NCBI RefSeq assembly: GCF_001543205.1
Contig: NZ_CP014162.1
Span: forward strand, 62,001 to 126,000
Origin: Aerococcus urinaeequi
Lineage (GTDB): Bacteria > Bacillota > Bacilli > Lactobacillales > Aerococcaceae
Length of the DNA: 64,000 nucleotides
Reading direction: 5' to 3'
In this document: positions 25,932 to 35,148 of the stretch, in pieces
Layout of the letters: each line of letters opens with the position of its first letter
How positions within the stretch are numbered: the first letter of the stretch is position 1
Made by a program: the position numbers and the translations under genes
The notes under the pieces: model-generated
The model's input: only the letters and a program-made list of their open reading frames with translations
What the model was told of the DNA's origin: nothing
Databases searched by the model: none

Positions 25932-26381
25932 TCACAATTTTATCTTTTCACTCTTATAAATTCTTCCATTGACATCTTTTAAATAAAAACGAAAAGAAAC
26001 ATCATTAGGTAAATCTAAATCTCCTATATGTATTAGAATTCTTTGATGTCCGATAAAAGACAAAGGGAACCCCCCTTTGATCAGTTTTCCATCTACAACC
26101 CGAATCGTTATTTCATCTAATTTGGATTCTTCAAATGAGCATTTATGTTTTATCGCTTTAGGCTTAATATAACCAAATTCAATGAAAGTATAATCATCCG
26201 CTGAACCTTTAGTTAGTAATCAAAAATCCAAATCCTTATAACCCTTACGCGTTGCAAGCTTCATTTTTAGCTTTGGTTTGTTACTTTGATAAGAGAACCA
26301 TAAAGACAATATAACAGCGAGTAGCGTACCTATAGCACTCAACATATCCCAGAAATTACCAAAATCTATTGTTATATTCAA
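25932..26381 (-). pseudogene. Membrane-anchored small protein gene broken by an in-frame TGA
   Basis: A frame of about 149 codons runs from TTG at 26381 (GGGAG eight bases upstream; a GTG at 26390 is also possible) to TGA at 25932-25934. It is interrupted by one TGA at 26220-26222. Before it lie FGNFWDMLSAIGTLLAVILS and LWFSYQSNKPKLKMKL, a single N-terminal membrane span. After it the frame continues sensibly with LLTKGSADDYTFIEFGYIK and a beta-rich domain ending YKSEKIKL. A Trp codon changed to TGA would explain this. The family is not recognised. Sequencing error should be excluded first. Confidence 0.7.
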
Positions 26382-26387
26382 ACCTAT

Positions 26388-26423
26388 CACTCCCAAACTT
26401 TAATACTCGTAATATAGCATATT
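26388..26423 (-). repeat. Duplicated promoter-leader segment, copy 1
   Basis: CACTCCCAAACTTT and AATATAGCATATT, spaced by 9 bases, recur at 26707-26739. On the minus strand this supplies a TATATT-type -10 box and the GGGAG ribosome site of the broken gene at 25932. Confidence 0.65.
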
Positions 26424-26475
26424 AGTTGGAAGTGATAAATAGAGTAGCCGGTTAGATACTCTCGATAATTATTAT

Positions 26476-26700
26476 TTAACCTTCAATTTCTCCTAAATCG
26501 ATTAGATTATCATAGTGTTCAACAAAATAGTCTCTATCATCTAGACAAATAACCTGTCTTTCTGGACCTTCTGGTAATTCTACTTCGTTCAAGAATCTTC
26601 CACACGCTATACATCTGCCTAAAAACTCTTCTTTAGGTAATACTTTTTCATCTGAATAGTTAATGTATCTCTCAATTTCTTGTTCTGAAAATTTCCGCAT
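26476..26700 (-). CDS. Small CxxC protein, element cargo
   Basis: 74 residues from the ATG at 26700, with GGGAGTGG upstream; the longer frame to 26754 covers the leader. It starts MRKFSEQEIERYINYSDEKV and contains one CIAC motif followed by a later single Cys (VICLDD). The C-terminus is acidic. A metal-binding or redox role is possible but not shown. It uses the same leader segment as the broken gene downstream, so both may be expressed together. Confidence 0.65.
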   Translation of the reverse strand: MRKFSEQEIERYINYSDEKVLPKEEFLGRCIACGRFLNEVELPEGPERQVICLDDRDYFVEHYDNLIDLGEIEG

Positions 26701-26706
26701 AAAAAC

Positions 26707-26739
26707 CACTCCCAAACTTTTACTATAATATAGCATATT
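26707..26739 (-). repeat. Duplicated promoter-leader segment, copy 2
   Basis: This is the second copy of the segment at 26388-26423. It stands directly upstream of the 74-residue gene and provides its ribosome site and a TATATT or TTATAG -10 region. Confidence 0.65.
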
Positions 26740-26801
26740 GTCATAGTGCAACAATCTGGCAAATACATTATACTAATAATAAAACTATTAAGGGGATTAA
26801 A

Positions 26802-27854
26802 ATGAGACCAAGAAAAAAACTTAACGAAGCTGTACTTTTGCGTGTATTCGCAATTCTTAGTGTGGTAATAGGACATAGTATAATTGTCTATTCAAATGAA
26901 TGGAACTGGTACGATATGACTCTAGAATCACCATTTTTGAACGGATTAAAAGCGTTTATTAACATATTTCAAATGCCTTTATTCATCTCTCTATCCGGAT
27001 ATCTTTTTTATTACCTAAAGATAGAAAATGGAAAATATACTAACTTTTATTCTTTTATAAAAAATAAGTTTACCAGATTAATTGTTCCCTTTGTTGGTAT
27101 AGGTCTTTTAGTTATGATACCTATGAGACTGCTCGGACAATATCCAAACTATAATGGTAAATCAATTTCAACAATCATTATAAATGATTTACTTTTAGGT
27201 AAAGACGCCGGTAACTTGTGGTTTCTTCCCGTATTATTTTTTATTTTCATAATCTTTTATGTTTATTCAAACTTTTTACATAGAAATAATAAACTGTTCC
27301 TACTTTTAGTTTTCTGTATTCTATTTTTTGCATCATTAATTTCTTTCAAAATTCCGAATATTTTTTTCATGAAGAATACGGTATACTATAGTTTATTTTT
27401 TTACTTAGGATTTTGCTTATATCCGCTGAAATATAAAATCTATAGTTATCGATCAATCATATTACCGGTAACATTGGTTTTACAATTTAGCGCATTAGCA
27501 ATGACTCAATTTGACCTACCACCTATCACATTATTTTCAGTAATAGTTTACGGTGTAGAAATTTTGTCATCGGTACTAAGCTGTATTTTCTTTTACACCG
27601 CATTTATCACTATTGATGAGAAATATAAAGCCATTTCCACATCCAAAAATATTCAATTAATAGATAGGAATAGTTTTGGACTTTACCTTTTCCATTCTTC
27701 ATTAATGTATCCCATTTTGAATTATTCAGAAGAATTGATTGTTAACCCTATTTTATTTTCTTTAAGTTTATTCTTCATTATTACTATAACTTCATTGGTT
27801 TTAACTGTAATAATAACAAAAATACCTTACTTAAAAATGTTAGTTGGCAAATAA
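26802..27854 (+). CDS. Acyltransferase family 3 membrane protein
   Basis: 350 residues with about ten membrane spans. The N-terminal LLRVFAILSVVIGHSIIVYS carries the family His in a span, and FQMPLFISLSGYLFYYL follows, the OafA/WecH-type signature. KLIRLIVPF-like sequence (KFTRLIVPFVGIGLLVM) comes next. Such enzymes transfer acetyl or similar groups from the cytoplasm to surface glycans. The ATG has AAGGGG about 8 bases upstream. The gene is strongly AT-rich, more than the core genes around it, consistent with acquisition. It lies within the integrated element beside a GH9-like gene. Confidence 0.85.
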   Translation: MRPRKKLNEAVLLRVFAILSVVIGHSIIVYSNEWNWYDMTLESPFLNGLKAFINIFQMPLFISLSGYLFYYLKIENGKYTNFYSFIKNKFTRLIVPFVGIGLLVMIPMRLLGQYPNYNGKSISTIIINDLLLGKDAGNLWFLPVLFFIFIIFYVYSNFLHRNNKLFLLLVFCILFFASLISFKIPNIFFMKNTVYYSLFFYLGFCLYPLKYKIYSYRSIILPVTLVLQFSALAMTQFDLPPITLFSVIVYGVEILSSVLSCIFFYTAFITIDEKYKAISTSKNIQLIDRNSFGLYLFHSSLMYPILNYSEELIVNPILFSLSLFFIITITSLVLTVIITKIPYLKMLVGK

Positions 27855-27856
27855 TC

Positions 27857-27884
27857 AAAGAGACCTTTTAGGTCTCTTTTTAAA
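27857..27884 (+). terminator. Terminator of the acyltransferase gene
   Basis: AAAGAGACC and GGTCTCTTT form a 9-bp stem around TTTTA, followed by TTAAATT. It overlaps the 3' end of the convergent GH9-like gene. Confidence 0.75.
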
Positions 27885-29592
27885 TTATATCAACTTTTTT
27901 AGAAACTTTGAAAATTCCATAACCATAACTAAAAGTTAAACTTTCAGCTTCGGAAGGCACTACGTAATCTGCTTCAAAATAATAATCATCTATACTACTT
28001 TCGGACACTGAAATATTTGTATGATTACCAAGATTGTCTACAACATCAACTTCTCCAAACTCGATTGATGTCTCATCAAAATTCAATGGTGCTTTTAGTT
28101 TAACTTTAATTACATCTCCAACCTGATAAGCATCAATTGATATATCATCTGCACTATGATACGCCAATGAGTGTATCCAGGCTGTGTTATATGCAACCCA
28201 CCCCTCTGAATAGCCATAGTGAGCGAGGGGAGCAAAAGGATACGACACCTCTTTGGGTGAGCCGTCTAAAGACCCTGGTACGTTTGAAAGTTCACCAAAA
28301 CCGTTCATACGCTTAAACCAGTTAGTGTCAGCACCTTCGATTTCGGAAGTTGCCTTAAAACTAAAATGGCGACCAAAAGGGTTACGTCCGAAAACAGTGT
28401 CTAGTTGAGCGACTGCTACTTCTTTTAATCGTTTAATTTTCAAATCATCTGTCAGCACTCTACAAACCGCATAAGCTGATGCTGCAAAACCTGCTAAATT
28501 TCCCGGTTCGTTATATTGATTACCCCCACCGGTCCATTGGTCTATTTCACTATCTGTAATATCATTTGGGTCACTAAACTTACGCAAATCCCATAAATTA
28601 TCAGACCTTGAAATCATCACATCTGCCCAGCGCTCAATCTTTGCACTAATACCCGACGGTGCTAAATCTGGATATTTCTCCTTAAAATATGCCAAGTTTG
28701 TCATTGTGATATGTTCACTCATACGTTGACCTTTAGTTGTCATCGGATCGTCTAAATCAACATCATTTATTAGCCACTCCGCATTGGCGTATGCAGCATC
28801 AAAATACTGTTGGTATGGTAAACCGTCACGTTTCGCAACCTCATACATCATTAAATTAGGCGTAATAGCGTGACCTGGTGGCAACATACCTTTGGTATCA
28901 CCATAGTGTGTCTGTGGCACTAAAAGGTTGTGAGAATATGCTTGAGGTGTGTCATACCAAGATAAATTGCAATTGGGATTAGTCCACTCTGAAATTGTAA
29001 AATCTCGAATGGTTGTATAGAAGTCGTTGGTTACGTATTGCTTGATATGTGGGTATAGGTATAGGAAATATGCCAACTGTTCTTTTATCAGACTATGTAA
29101 TTGAATGTTGTGATTGACAGCTAGGTCATGGTATCTCATCACCGCAAATTTGATAAGCCATATAATGTCTGGCTCATTCTGAACGCTTAATTCCGAGTAC
29201 TCTGTGACATCAAGGTGAGTAACTCGGTAGGGCATGCGTTCAAATAAACTAGGATTAGCCATGTATTGAGGTACTAACACGTTTAGTTCAAAAGTAAATT
29301 GGTGACTATCACGCCATCCATATCCTTTTTCCCAATCCTTAGCAAAACCATCCTCTCTGGACTCAATCATAAATTTTAAGTTTGGAGGTACGGAAACTCT
29401 TTGAGTAATGTATTTCCCTATCATGAAATTATAAGATTGTAGGCTCGCACACTCTATATAATATTCTCCAAATTCATTTGGCTGAAAGTCTGTAAAGTCC
29501 GCTATCATGCCTGATACGTTTCCTGTATATACGGTACCTTGCGTTGAAACTTCCTTAATATAAAAAGCTGTACCGTCTGCTACGTTGGTCAC
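27880..29592 (-). pseudogene. Glycoside hydrolase family 9-like protein, 5'-truncated
   Basis: 570 residues from a GTG at 29592. The frame stays open upstream to a TGA at 29659-29661 and already reads IQGTLSGYDTDKSKR there, so the true N-terminus is lost. A CelD_N-like Ig domain begins FYIKEVSTQGTVYTGNV. The alpha/alpha-barrel part contains GYGWRDSHQF, FGRNPFGRHFSF and SEGWVAYNTAWIHSLAY, in which Glu occupies the place of the GH9 catalytic acid. A beta-rich C-terminal domain follows. The upstream break coincides with the truncated integrase. Substrate unknown; GH9 members act on beta-glucans or surface polysaccharides. Expression would need a new promoter. Confidence 0.65.
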
Positions 29593-29637
29593 TGTTGCTC
29601 GCTTAGATTTATCAGTATCATAACCGCTAAGGGTACC

Positions 29638-30108
29638 TTGTATATCCAGAGAGCTATCTCAAAAGTAGAAGGGGGAAATGTAATTGGTTCAACCAAAAAC
29701 ACTTCAAGCGAGCGTACTATTTCGTTAGACCAAACGACAGTTTTTAAATTACGCAAGTGGAAATTGGAACAAACGAAAATATTGTTTAAGTTTGGTAAGA
29801 GGCCTAAACCTGATGACCAACAATATGTACTAGTTAACTTTGACACAAATGACCATTTAGAAAGCACGTATTTTGGCTCTCTGACACGTAAACTAGTCAA
29901 AAGGTATAATCTACCACACATAACCCCCCACGGCTTCAGACATACGCATTGTAGCCTTTTATTTGAAGCTGGAGTGTCCATTAAAGATGTTCAAGATAGA
30001 TTAGGTCACAGATCGTACCAAACCACCATGAATATCTATACGCATGTAACGAATAAAAGACGAGATGAAACTGCAGATACTTTTGCCGAGTTTATGTTAA
30101 ATATTTAG
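29638..30108 (+). pseudogene. int: Tyrosine recombinase (phage-type integrase), C-terminal remnant
   Basis: 156 codons from a TTG at 29638 without a ribosome site. The frame holds SKVEGGNVIGSTKNTSSERT, then HGFRHTHCSLLFEAGVSIKD (catalytic HxxR), then LGHRSYQTTMNIYTHVT with the second His and the nucleophile Tyr. The N-terminal arm-binding and core-binding parts and the first catalytic Arg, some 200 or more residues, are missing. Its 3' end lies 82 bases from the right attachment repeat, the normal place for an integrase. It cannot be active alone, so the element can no longer excise on its own. Confidence 0.88.
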
Positions 30109-30145
30109 TTTCCTGTCGACTTTCCTTTCAACTTTTTTAAAAACA

Positions 30146-30194
30146 CGAAAAAAGAGCGCCACACCAAAGCCCGAAAACCTTGATACAGCGCCCT
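30146..30194 (-). terminator. Terminator of tRNA-Arg
   Basis: On the minus strand GGGCGCTGTATCAAGG pairs with CTTTGGTGTGGCGCTC over 16 bp (several G-U), followed by TTTTTTCG. A diverged copy stands at the left attachment site (about 24188-24229). Confidence 0.75.
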
Positions 30195-30251
30195 TTTATT
30201 TAGTGTTAAGAGTGGGATTCGAACCCACGACCTACGGTTTAGAAGACCGTT
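30190..30251 (-). repeat. Right attachment site within tRNA-Arg
   Basis: This is the second copy of the perfect 62-bp direct repeat at 24225-24286. The repeats are 5,965 bases apart and bound the integrated element. Confidence 0.9.
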
Positions 30252-30277
30252 GCTCTATCCAGCTGAGCTATCCTAAC
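30204..30277 (-). tRNA. tRNA-Arg (anticodon TCT)
   Basis: On the minus strand the 5' end GTTAGGA pairs with TCTTAAC to form the 7-bp acceptor stem. The D arm is GCTC...GAGC. The anticodon stem is ACGGT/ACCGT around CTTCTAA, giving TCT. The T arm is GTGGG TTCGAAT CCCAC. The discriminator is A and CCA is not encoded. The element supplied its 3' half on integration, leaving a complete gene. Confidence 0.95.
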
Positions 30278-30311
30278 AAAAGCCGTCATGTTTAGATGAC
30301 AACTATTAAAT

Positions 30312-30339
30312 TTTATACCAAGATAGCAATGTCTGTCAA
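30312..30339 (-). promoter_or_regulatory. Promoter of tRNA-Arg
   Basis: On the minus strand TTGACA (30334-30339) and TATAAA (30312-30317) are 16 bases apart. The start would fall about 25 bases before the tRNA. Confidence 0.8.
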
Positions 30340-30346
30340 GTGTATT

Positions 30347-31579
30347 TTACTCAGATTTAGGCAATTGTAAATATTTGGGTTTAAATAAATGCACTTCATA
30401 TTGCTGAGACACTTCGTCAAATTCCATCTTTTCAAAATAAGTATGGTCCTGCAGTCCCATCCAATTACCGATTTGACTCGGTGAAACAGCGATCTCAACT
30501 TCGTCATATTGGCCTTTCAATTCGTTGACGATGGCAGCCAACAGATCTCCAATGCTTTCTTCAGACTTGGCACTAATCTGCACGTTTGGCTGATTAAAGG
30601 CCAAGATTGCTTGGTGGGTGTTTGCCACTTTATCCATTTTGTTATAAACGAATAAATGCGGGATATCCAACATGTCTAATTGCTTCAAGGTATCTAGAAC
30701 GACTGCTTCCTGCTCGCTTGCATACGGCGATGACGCATCAATTACAATCAACATCAAATCCACCTGACGACTTTCTTCCAATGTTGAATGGAATGAGTCG
30801 ATAATTTGTGGTGGTAAATCTTGAATAAATCCTACCGTATCCGTTATGGACATTTGGAAATGATTATTGAGTGAAAATACCCGTGTTAAAGGTGTTAAGG
30901 TAGCAAATAATTGATTTTCTTCCAAGGTATCCGCTTGGGTCAAGGCGTTTGTAATTGTTGACTTGCCGGCATTGGTATAGCCAATTAAGCCCAATTGGAA
31001 AATAGCGCCCTTTTCCCGGTTCTCACGAGTCCGACTACGGTGCTTCTCTACTTCTTTCAACTCACCCTTGATGCGTTGAATCTCGTTACGAAGCACCCGA
31101 CGATCTTGCTCAATTTTCGTTTCACCAGGACCTCTCGTCCCAATCCCCCCACCAAGTCTAGATAGGGCATTGTAATTCCCTGCTAAACGCGGTAATAGGT
31201 ATTCGTTCTGTGCTAAGGCAACCTGTAATTTACCTTCTTTTGATGTTGCCCGCATAGCGAAAATATCCAAAATTAATTGAATCCGGTCGATCACTGGGAA
31301 ATCTACTGCCTGTTGTAGGTTGTTATTTTGTGACGGCGTTAATTGCTGATAGAAAATAATTAAATCAGCTTCATTTGCATCTGCATGCATGGCCAATTCT
31401 TCCACTTTCCCCTTACCAATTAGGGTTCTGGCGTCAAATCTTTCCCGTTTTTGTGAAACGAGCCCAACCACTTCTCCCCCTGCCGTATTCACTAACTCCT
31501 CTAACTCTTCAATTTGCATATCAAATTGTCGGTCACTGGTGTCAGGTGTCTGAACTGCTGCTAATAAAACTTTTTGCAT
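30347..31579 (-). CDS. hflX: GTPase HflX
   Basis: 410 residues. The N-terminal glycine-rich HflX domain includes TLIGKGKVEEL and RLGGGIGTRGPGETKIEQD. The G domain has P-loop GYTNAGKST, DTVGF (G3) and NKMD (G4). HflX splits stalled 70S ribosomes under stress in the cytoplasm. AAGGAGG lies just before the ATG. It follows miaA by 29 bases, as in many bacteria where the two share an operon, and is the last gene of the leftward core unit. Confidence 0.95.
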   Translation of the reverse strand: MQKVLLAAVQTPDTSDRQFDMQIEELEELVNTAGGEVVGLVSQKRERFDARTLIGKGKVEELAMHADANEADLIIFYQQLTPSQNNNLQQAVDFPVIDRIQLILDIFAMRATSKEGKLQVALAQNEYLLPRLAGNYNALSRLGGGIGTRGPGETKIEQDRRVLRNEIQRIKGELKEVEKHRSRTRENREKGAIFQLGLIGYTNAGKSTITNALTQADTLEENQLFATLTPLTRVFSLNNHFQMSITDTVGFIQDLPPQIIDSFHSTLEESRQVDLMLIVIDASSPYASEQEAVVLDTLKQLDMLDIPHLFVYNKMDKVANTHQAILAFNQPNVQISAKSEESIGDLLAAIVNELKGQYDEVEIAVSPSQIGNWMGLQDHTYFEKMEFDEVSQQYEVHLFKPKYLQLPKSE

Positions 31580-31608
31580 ACTTCCTCCTTCTGAACCGAA
31601 AATCTAAA

Positions 31609-32559
31609 TTAAGGCAAACTAGTCGCATTCAAAAAATCTTCTACTAGCTTTAATACCTGCTGCAAATTCTCAGGATGCGTCACTAAATCTAGCCAATGCG
31701 CATCTGTTAATCGATTTCTGATCCATGTTATTTGTCGTTTGGCATACCGTCTTGAATTTTGCTTTAAATCTTCTAGCGCTAATTCAAGTGGCATTTCACC
31801 TCGAATATAAGGAAATAATTCCTTATAGCCGATAGCTTTCATTGATTGTTGATCCTCAGCTAAGTTTTGCGCCAACAACCATTTCGTTTCTTCAATAAGC
31901 CCTTGGTTGACCATATCATCGACCCGCATATTGATTCTTTCGTATAAGACTTGTCGGTCCGTATTTAAAGCGATAATCAACAAATCATAAGGCGACACAT
32001 GATTTGCATGCGTTTCCGATTGGTCTGAAAACAGCCGGTCCGAAAAAGTCCCAACTTCTAAAGCACGAATGACTCTACGTAAATTATTGGGGTGAATTTG
32101 GTCTGCTGCTTTAGGGTCTAAGTCAACCAATTTCTGGTAGACTGCATCATTCCCTTCCATTTTCGCTAACGTTTCCATTTGCGCACGAAATTCAGGATGT
32201 TCCAAATCTTTACCACCTAAGGATAAGTCATATATAAAGGATTCTAGGTATAAACCCGTTCCCCCAACTAATATAGGGACTTTTCCTTTTGCCAAAATCG
32301 CCTCCATAGCCGACTTAGCATCCTCTTTAAAGCGGGAAACTGAATATTCTTCATCCACTCTAACATAGGAAACTAAATGATGCACTGCCACAGCTTGCTC
32401 ACTTTCAGTCGGGGTCGCCGTTCCAATATTTAAATTTTGGTAGATTTGCATGGAATCACCGTTAATAATTTCGCCATTAAATGCTTTGGCTAATTTTAAA
32501 GATAAACTGGTCTTCCCTACACCCGTAGGCCCAGCAATCACTATCATCTTAGGCTTCAT
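31609..32559 (-). CDS. miaA: tRNA dimethylallyltransferase
   Basis: 316 residues from the ATG at 32559, with AGGAGG nine bases upstream; the longer frame to 32643 would overlap recN. P-loop GPTGVGKTSLSLKLA is followed by NGDSMQIYQNLNIGTATP and VGGTGLYLESF, the DMAPP transferase signatures. It adds an isopentenyl-type group to A37 of tRNAs reading UNN codons. The start lies 19 bases after the recN stop, in the operon recN-miaA-hflX. Confidence 0.95.
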   Translation of the reverse strand: MKPKMIVIAGPTGVGKTSLSLKLAKAFNGEIINGDSMQIYQNLNIGTATPTESEQAVAVHHLVSYVRVDEEYSVSRFKEDAKSAMEAILAKGKVPILVGGTGLYLESFIYDLSLGGKDLEHPEFRAQMETLAKMEGNDAVYQKLVDLDPKAADQIHPNNLRRVIRALEVGTFSDRLFSDQSETHANHVSPYDLLIIALNTDRQVLYERINMRVDDMVNQGLIEETKWLLAQNLAEDQQSMKAIGYKELFPYIRGEMPLELALEDLKQNSRRYAKRQITWIRNRLTDAHWLDLVTHPENLQQVLKLVEDFLNATSLP

Positions 32560-32578
32560 CCACCCACTCCTCCTATTA

Positions 32579-34273
32579 TTAGCGAAGGTTCGCTTTAAAT
32601 TGTCGGTCCTCTTCAATTTGTTCAGCCGCTGCTTGCTTTGCAACTGCCGTAATATTAGAACCCGTCAGCATTCTTGCGACTTCGTCTATCCGTTCTTCAT
32701 TTGTTAGTAATCGTACATTTGTGTAGGTACGGTTGCTGTTTTCATCTTTAGAGATGAACAATTGGTGGTCTGCCATCGATGCTACTTGCGGTAAATGCGT
32801 AATACATAATACCTGAGCCTTAAGGGCAATTTCAAACATTTTGGTTGCAATAGCCTGAGCCACACGTCCAGATACCCCCGTATCCACCTCATCAAAGATA
32901 ATTGCTGTTACCCCTGATGCATTTTGGAAAATAGTTTTCATTGCTAACATCAATCGAGATAACTCCCCGCCTGATGCGACCTTAACAAGCGGCTTAAATG
33001 GCTCACCAAGGTTAGTGGCGATCATAAAGGCGACATCATCAATCCCATAGGGTCCTAATTCATCCAGGGTTAACATATCCACGCGGAACTTGGCTTTCTC
33101 CATATAGAGCGCCTGCATCTGTCCTTCAATGGCCGTCACTAAACCTGCTGTTGCAGATTTTCTACTCTTAGATAATTCTTCTGCTAATGCTAATGCATTT
33201 GCTTGCGCTTTTTTTACTGCATCCTTTAATTTTTGTTGATTCGACTCACGGTTTTCAATTTGCTTCAACTCTTCTTTCACCTTATCCAGATAGATTAGCA
33301 CGGCTTCAGTATCGTCCCCATATTTACGAGTCAGATTTTTATATACCGCTAATCGTTCAATAATGTCATCCAAACGATTCGGATCATAATGCAGTTGATC
33401 TACCTGGTCTGAAATACTTGAGGCTAAATCCTGTAAGGCATAATAAGTTCCCGTTGTTTGTTCGTAAAATTCACTATAGGTCGTGTCAAAGTCACGTATG
33501 GTTTCAAGTTCACCAACAACCTGACCGACTAAATCGATAATATTCAAATCAGCATTAGACAGCAAATTATTGCTGGCACCTAAGGCATCAGCAATTTTTT
33601 GAAAGTTTTGTAATTGATCACGTTCACTAATTAAAGCTTGGTCTTCACCCACTTGTAAATTCGCCGATTCAATTTCATTGATTTGGAATTTTAATAAATC
33701 AACGCGTTGGGCAGCTTCTTGCTCGTTTAGATTTTGACTATCTAATTGCTTTTTCGCAGTTTGATAAGTTACATAAGCTTCTTGGTAGCTAGCTAGTTTA
33801 GGAGCAATTTCATGCTTAGCAAAATGGTCTAGCAAATGAATATGATTGCTTGTGTTCATTAAAGACTGGTGCTCATTTTGCCCATGAATATCTACAATGT
33901 GCGTACCTAAAGCTTTGAGCATGCTAACAGTCATGGATACGCCATTAACTTTGATTGTATTTTTACCATTGATATCTAACTGACGGACAATCATTAATTG
34001 GGCATCATCGAAAGGAATGTCATTATCAGCCAACATATTGCGACCTTCTTCAGATAAATCAGGCATGTAAAAGATCCCCCGAAGGTCAAATTTATCGCTA
34101 CCATAGCGAATGAAGTCTGTTGATCCACGACCACCGACTAATAAGCCAACAGCATCAATAATAATGGACTTCCCGGCACCTGTTTCACCAGTTAGGACAG
34201 TCATGCCTGTATCAAAATCAATTGTTAAATCTTCTATAATTGCAAAATTTTTAATTGTAAGATGCTGAAGCAT
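32579..34273 (-). CDS. recN: DNA repair protein RecN
   Basis: 564 residues, the normal length. The N-terminal ATPase half has LTGETGAGKSIIIDAVGLLV, and the C-terminal half has ASGGELSRLMLAMK and IFDEVDTGVSGRVAQAIA. A long coiled coil lies between. RecN is an SMC-like protein that acts at double-strand breaks. AGGGGAGAG precedes the ATG. argR/ahrC, which often stands between tlyA and recN in Firmicutes, is missing here; the 39-base gap holds no gene. Confidence 0.95.
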   Translation of the reverse strand: MLQHLTIKNFAIIEDLTIDFDTGMTVLTGETGAGKSIIIDAVGLLVGGRGSTDFIRYGSDKFDLRGIFYMPDLSEEGRNMLADNDIPFDDAQLMIVRQLDINGKNTIKVNGVSMTVSMLKALGTHIVDIHGQNEHQSLMNTSNHIHLLDHFAKHEIAPKLASYQEAYVTYQTAKKQLDSQNLNEQEAAQRVDLLKFQINEIESANLQVGEDQALISERDQLQNFQKIADALGASNNLLSNADLNIIDLVGQVVGELETIRDFDTTYSEFYEQTTGTYYALQDLASSISDQVDQLHYDPNRLDDIIERLAVYKNLTRKYGDDTEAVLIYLDKVKEELKQIENRESNQQKLKDAVKKAQANALALAEELSKSRKSATAGLVTAIEGQMQALYMEKAKFRVDMLTLDELGPYGIDDVAFMIATNLGEPFKPLVKVASGGELSRLMLAMKTIFQNASGVTAIIFDEVDTGVSGRVAQAIATKMFEIALKAQVLCITHLPQVASMADHQLFISKDENSNRTYTNVRLLTNEERIDEVARMLTGSNITAVAKQAAAEQIEEDRQFKANLR

Positions 34274-34312
34274 TTACATCTCTCCCCTTATCTAACCCTA
34301 TAGATACCCTCG

Positions 34313-35128
34313 TTAATGAAATACTGAATGTGCCTCTTCGATGACCGCATCAATATCTATTGCGGGATCAATTTGGCCAGGCTCACCTTCTGTATTCGTT
34401 AGTAGCATTAAAAACTCAATATTCCCAGTACCACCAGTAATCGGTGAATAGGTTAAACCTGAAACATCGTAACCAAGTCCAATTGCGGTTTGCATAGTAT
34501 GTTCAATCACGTCTCTATGGACTTTCTTATCTCGAACGATCCCTTTTTTACCGACTTTATCTTTACCGGCTTCAAACTGTGGTTTCACTAAAGCAGCCAC
34601 TTGTCCGTTGCTTTGAAGAATAGGGCGTAAAGGCGGTAATATCAAATCTAATGAAATGAAGGATACGTCAATTGTTGCGATATCCGGTTGTCCGGCTACA
34701 AAGTCTTCAGGCTTTGAATAACGGAAATTTGTTTGTTCCATCACCACAACTCGGTCATCAGAACGTAGTTTCCAGTCAAGCTGATTGGTTCCAACGTCTA
34801 GGGCGTAAGACATGCTGGCGCCATTTTGTAAGGCAACATCTGTAAATCCACCAGTTGATGAGCCAATATCTAGCACTTTCTTCTCGGTAAAGTCGATATC
34901 AAAAGACTCCATGGCTTTAACTAATTTAAAGCCCCCACGAGATACATATGGCACATCTTCCCCTTTTAAAGTCAATTGAGTCGTTACCGGTAACTTTTCA
35001 CCCGGTTTATCCACTCGTAAGGCCTTTTCAGTGTAAATTTGTCCCGCCATAATAAATCGTTTGGCCTTTTCACGCGAATCCGCTAATCCTTGGCGAACAA
35101 CTAAAATATCCGCTCTTTCTTTCTCCAT
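34313..35128 (-). CDS. tlyA: TlyA family rRNA cytidine-2'-O-methyltransferase
   Basis: 271 residues. An N-terminal S4 RNA-binding domain (ERADILVVRQGLADSREKAK) precedes an FtsJ-like methyltransferase domain with VLDIGSSTGGFTDVALQNGA and the catalytic KPQFEAGK. TlyA proteins methylate 16S and/or 23S rRNA. The gene is also annotated yqxC. AAAAGGGGTG precedes the ATG. It lies 20 bases downstream of ispA in the leftward operon. Confidence 0.92.
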   Translation of the reverse strand: MEKERADILVVRQGLADSREKAKRFIMAGQIYTEKALRVDKPGEKLPVTTQLTLKGEDVPYVSRGGFKLVKAMESFDIDFTEKKVLDIGSSTGGFTDVALQNGASMSYALDVGTNQLDWKLRSDDRVVVMEQTNFRYSKPEDFVAGQPDIATIDVSFISLDLILPPLRPILQSNGQVAALVKPQFEAGKDKVGKKGIVRDKKVHRDVIEHTMQTAIGLGYDVSGLTYSPITGGTGNIEFLMLLTNTEGEPGQIDPAIDIDAVIEEAHSVFH

Positions 35129-35148
35129 TAATTCACCCCTTTTTTCAA

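Noticed and set aside
26211-26231. In-frame TGA as a selenocysteine codon
   Set aside because: No bacterial SECIS-like hairpin is evident, the protein has no selenoprotein features, and a decayed element makes a nonsense change more likely.
29589-29981. 130-codon frame antisense to the integrase remnant
   Set aside because: It mirrors the integrase coding sequence and shows no family resemblance.
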